43,513 bases of DNA from CAZWDL01 sp964632995 (GTDB taxonomy: Bacteria; Bacteroidota; Bacteroidia; Chitinophagales; Saprospiraceae). The position numbers and the translations under genes are program-made. The DNA is taken from contig CAZWDL010000059.1 in assembly GCA_964632995.1 (NCBI GenBank), forward strand, positions 1 to 43,513, read 5' to 3'. The notes beneath the pieces are model-generated. The model made no database searches. It saw nothing but the letters and a program-made list of their open reading frames with translations, and was not told where the DNA came from. Of the stretch, positions 41,851 to 43,513 are shown in pieces; within the stretch, counting starts at the first letter, position 1; the number at the start of each line of letters is the position of its first letter.

Positions 41851-41878
41851 TTTGCGTCCTCCGCGTACCCTGCGTGCA
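41851..41878. repeat. Short-word repeat, TGCGTCCTCCGCGTACCCTG type
   Basis: Variants of the word (T/C)(T/C)GCGT are strung together between the MITE-like element and the lyase gene. This is one of several word families in the spacers of this window. Confidence 0.4.
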
Positions 41879-41995
41879 GTAATGCTGGCTGGTACTGAGA
41901 GGTTGTTTTGAGAAGCCTTCCCCTATCCGGCGATCTTCAGCGCGGGGAGGTTAAGAGTCACGAAACGACGATGTTTACTTTGAGTCCACCGCGCC

Positions 41996-43405
41996 TCACA
42001 ACGGCTCAAACTTGGCCTGGAAGAAACGCAAAACGCTTGGTTCGTAGATCATCTTCAGCCCTTTCATTTCTTTTCGTCTTTCATAAACAGCTCTGATCGA
42101 CTCCGCCACCACGTCCATATGGGCTTCGGTGTAAACCCGTCGCGGGATGGCCAGGCGGGTCAGTTCCAGTTTGGGGCGGTGGTGATCTCCGGTTTGCTGA
42201 TCGCGGCCGGCGGAGACGATGCCGCGCTCCATACTTCGCACGCCGGAGTCGAGGTATAGCCGGGCGGCCAGGGTTTGAGCCGGGAATTCGTCCTGAGGGA
42301 TATGGGGATAAAAAGCGCGGGCATTTAAAAAGACGGCATGACCGCCGATGGGTTTCATGACCGGAATCCCCCAATCGATCAACAGTTTTCCCAGGTAGAC
42401 CACCTGTCCGACACGAGCTCTGATATGATCATCCTGTACGGATTCGCGTATACCGATGGCCATAGCCTCCATGTCGCGACCGGCCATACCTCCGTAGGTA
42501 TGCAAGCCTTCGTACACAACGACCAAATTGCGGAGCTGATCAAACAGTTCCGGATCCCTGACCGCGATCCAACCGCCGATATTGACGAGGTGATCCTTCT
42601 TTCCGCTCATCCAGGCGCCATCCGTATAACTGCAGAATTCCCTGAGAATCTCCGCTACGGATTTTTCCCGGTAGCCTTCTTCGCTGACCTGAATAAAATA
42701 AGCGTTCTCCACCATGCGTGTCGCGTCGAGGAAAATCCGGATTCCGAAATGATCGCAAAGACTGCGCAGGGCCTTCACGTTGGCCATGCTTACGGGTTGC
42801 CCTCCCGCCATATTGACCGTTCCGGCAAGGCTGACGTACGCGATGTTCCCGGACCCTTTCTCTTTAATGAGCGCTTCGAGCTTGTCGAGATCGACGTTGC
42901 CTTTAAAGGGGTGCAGGTCATCCGGGTCATGGGCTTCATCGATGATCACGTCAACGAAAATACCTCCGGCCAGTTCCTGATGCACCCGGGTCGTGGTGAA
43001 ATACATGTTGCCTGGTACGTACTGTCCTTTTTTGATGACGGCCTTGCTAAGCAGGTGTTCGGCGCCCCGGCCCTGGTGGGTCGGCACCAGGTAAGGGTAA
43101 CCGTAATGCGCTTCTACGGCCTGTTCCAGATGGTAAAAGTTTTTACTGCCGGCGTAGGCCTCGTCGCCGAGCATCATTCCGGCCCACTGGCGGTCGCTCA
43201 TGGCTGAGGTGCCGGAATCGGTGAGCAAATCGATATACACGTCCCGGGATTTGAGAAGGAAGGTGTTGTATCCGGCTTCCCGGATCATTTGTTCCCGGTG
43301 CTCGCGGGTCGTTATTCGAATGGGTTCCACCATCTTGATCTTCCAGGGCTCGGCCCAGGACCGGCGCCCTGCCTGTTCCCCCATCGTCTTGAATCTGTGT
43401 GGCAT
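41996..43405 (-). CDS. tpl: Tyrosine phenol-lyase (beta-tyrosinase)
   Basis: A 469-residue PLP enzyme that splits L-tyrosine into phenol, pyruvate and ammonia. It aligns with the Citrobacter freundii enzyme (recalled) with a 13-residue N-terminal extension and no net gap. PLP-binding Lys270 is in MSGKKDHLVNIGG. The residues that separate this enzyme from tryptophanase are the tyrosine-lyase ones: Thr137 in YFTTTR (tryptophanase has Asp), Arg394 in SMERGIVSAGRD (tryptophanase has Ile or similar) and Phe461 in LRFFQAKF. Those positions correspond to Thr124, Arg381 and Phe448. The gene stands alone. The damaged gene and repeats lie downstream. Automatic annotation may call it tryptophanase. Confidence 0.88.
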   Translation of the reverse strand: MPHRFKTMGEQAGRRSWAEPWKIKMVEPIRITTREHREQMIREAGYNTFLLKSRDVYIDLLTDSGTSAMSDRQWAGMMLGDEAYAGSKNFYHLEQAVEAHYGYPYLVPTHQGRGAEHLLSKAVIKKGQYVPGNMYFTTTRVHQELAGGIFVDVIIDEAHDPDDLHPFKGNVDLDKLEALIKEKGSGNIAYVSLAGTVNMAGGQPVSMANVKALRSLCDHFGIRIFLDATRMVENAYFIQVSEEGYREKSVAEILREFCSYTDGAWMSGKKDHLVNIGGWIAVRDPELFDQLRNLVVVYEGLHTYGGMAGRDMEAMAIGIRESVQDDHIRARVGQVVYLGKLLIDWGIPVMKPIGGHAVFLNARAFYPHIPQDEFPAQTLAARLYLDSGVRSMERGIVSAGRDQQTGDHHRPKLELTRLAIPRRVYTEAHMDVVAESIRAVYERRKEMKGLKMIYEPSVLRFFQAKFEPL

Positions 43406-43513
43406 TACTGGTTGGTTTTATTTGGATTGGAAATTTTCGCCTTAGAGCATGTTTAAAATTCATCCTTTGGGCTGCAAAAGTCCATTTCCGGAACCTCACT
43501 TCGGCATTTTTTC
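43406..43513. other. Upstream region of the lyase gene, cut by the window end
   Basis: On the minus strand the sequence GGACTTTTGC (about 43473-43482) is one mismatch from TAnnTTTGC and could be the lyase promoter, about 70 bp before the ATG. No other feature is visible in this stretch. Confidence 0.3.

Noticed and set aside
41996..43405. Tryptophanase annotation for the lyase
   Set aside because: Thr137, Arg394 and Phe461 match tyrosine phenol-lyase, and the overall sequence follows that enzyme more closely.

Overview
The window is chromosomal DNA of a Bacteroidota bacterium, most likely from the Saprospiria (Lewinella/Haliscomenobacter/Phaeodactylibacter-like). This rests on a TonB-receptor-like protein with an OMP beta-barrel 3 fold, a one-protein hybrid two-component system (propeller, kinase, receiver, AraC), an array of ~800-residue MacB/FtsX permeases, TAnnTTTG-type promoters, and spacers filled with short repeated 'words'. 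The species assignment is inference.

Layout. 490-2428: a Tat-lipoprotein small subunit and a GMC flavin oxidoreductase. 2583-5015 (minus): an outer-membrane beta-barrel protein. 5147-6043: two decayed genes. 6158-9732 (minus): a small unknown protein, an S41 protease and a membrane-bound AraC regulator. 9877-10677: a nitrilase-family hydrolase that ends inside a small inverted-repeat element. 11090-25357 (minus): an export locus with one membrane-fusion protein (24101-25357), one LolD/MacB-type ATPase (23330-24019) and five permease loci. Of these, two are intact (D, E), one has a 1-bp frameshift (C), and two are truncated and fused head to tail (A, B). An M48 protease on the opposite strand interrupts the array. 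25925-27955 (minus): a CHAD protein and a homocysteine S-methyltransferase with a structured leader. 28700-32704 (minus): the hybrid sensor/regulator. 33281-36065: an NtrC-type sigma-54 activator and its histidine kinase. 36133-38775 (minus): an M20 peptidase, a phosphatidylserine decarboxylase-like protein and a small secreted protein. 39913-41344: a heavily damaged BNR-propeller protein gene. 41996-43405 (minus): tyrosine phenol-lyase.

Main functional link. Upstream of the membrane-fusion gene is a near-consensus sigma-54 promoter (minus strand, 25703-25718). About 70-110 bp further upstream lie two 16-bp dyads of the form TGTnCG-N4-CGnACA, exactly 21 bp apart (25781-25796 and 25802-25817). 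The window also encodes a sigma-54 activator with a kinase partner at 33281-36065. The simplest model is a kinase/activator pair that switches on the ABC exporter. One adaptor and one ATPase appear to serve an evolving set of permeases.

Genome plasticity is the second theme. The permease array shows a chimeric junction, a frameshift and in-frame 'echoes' of the C-terminus after the stop codons. Intergenic DNA carries at least seven families of short-word repeats. One 26-bp block of these is also embedded in frame in the BNR pseudogene. There are two small inverted-repeat elements, one of them flanked by TA. No rRNA, tRNA, CRISPR array or intact transposase was seen.
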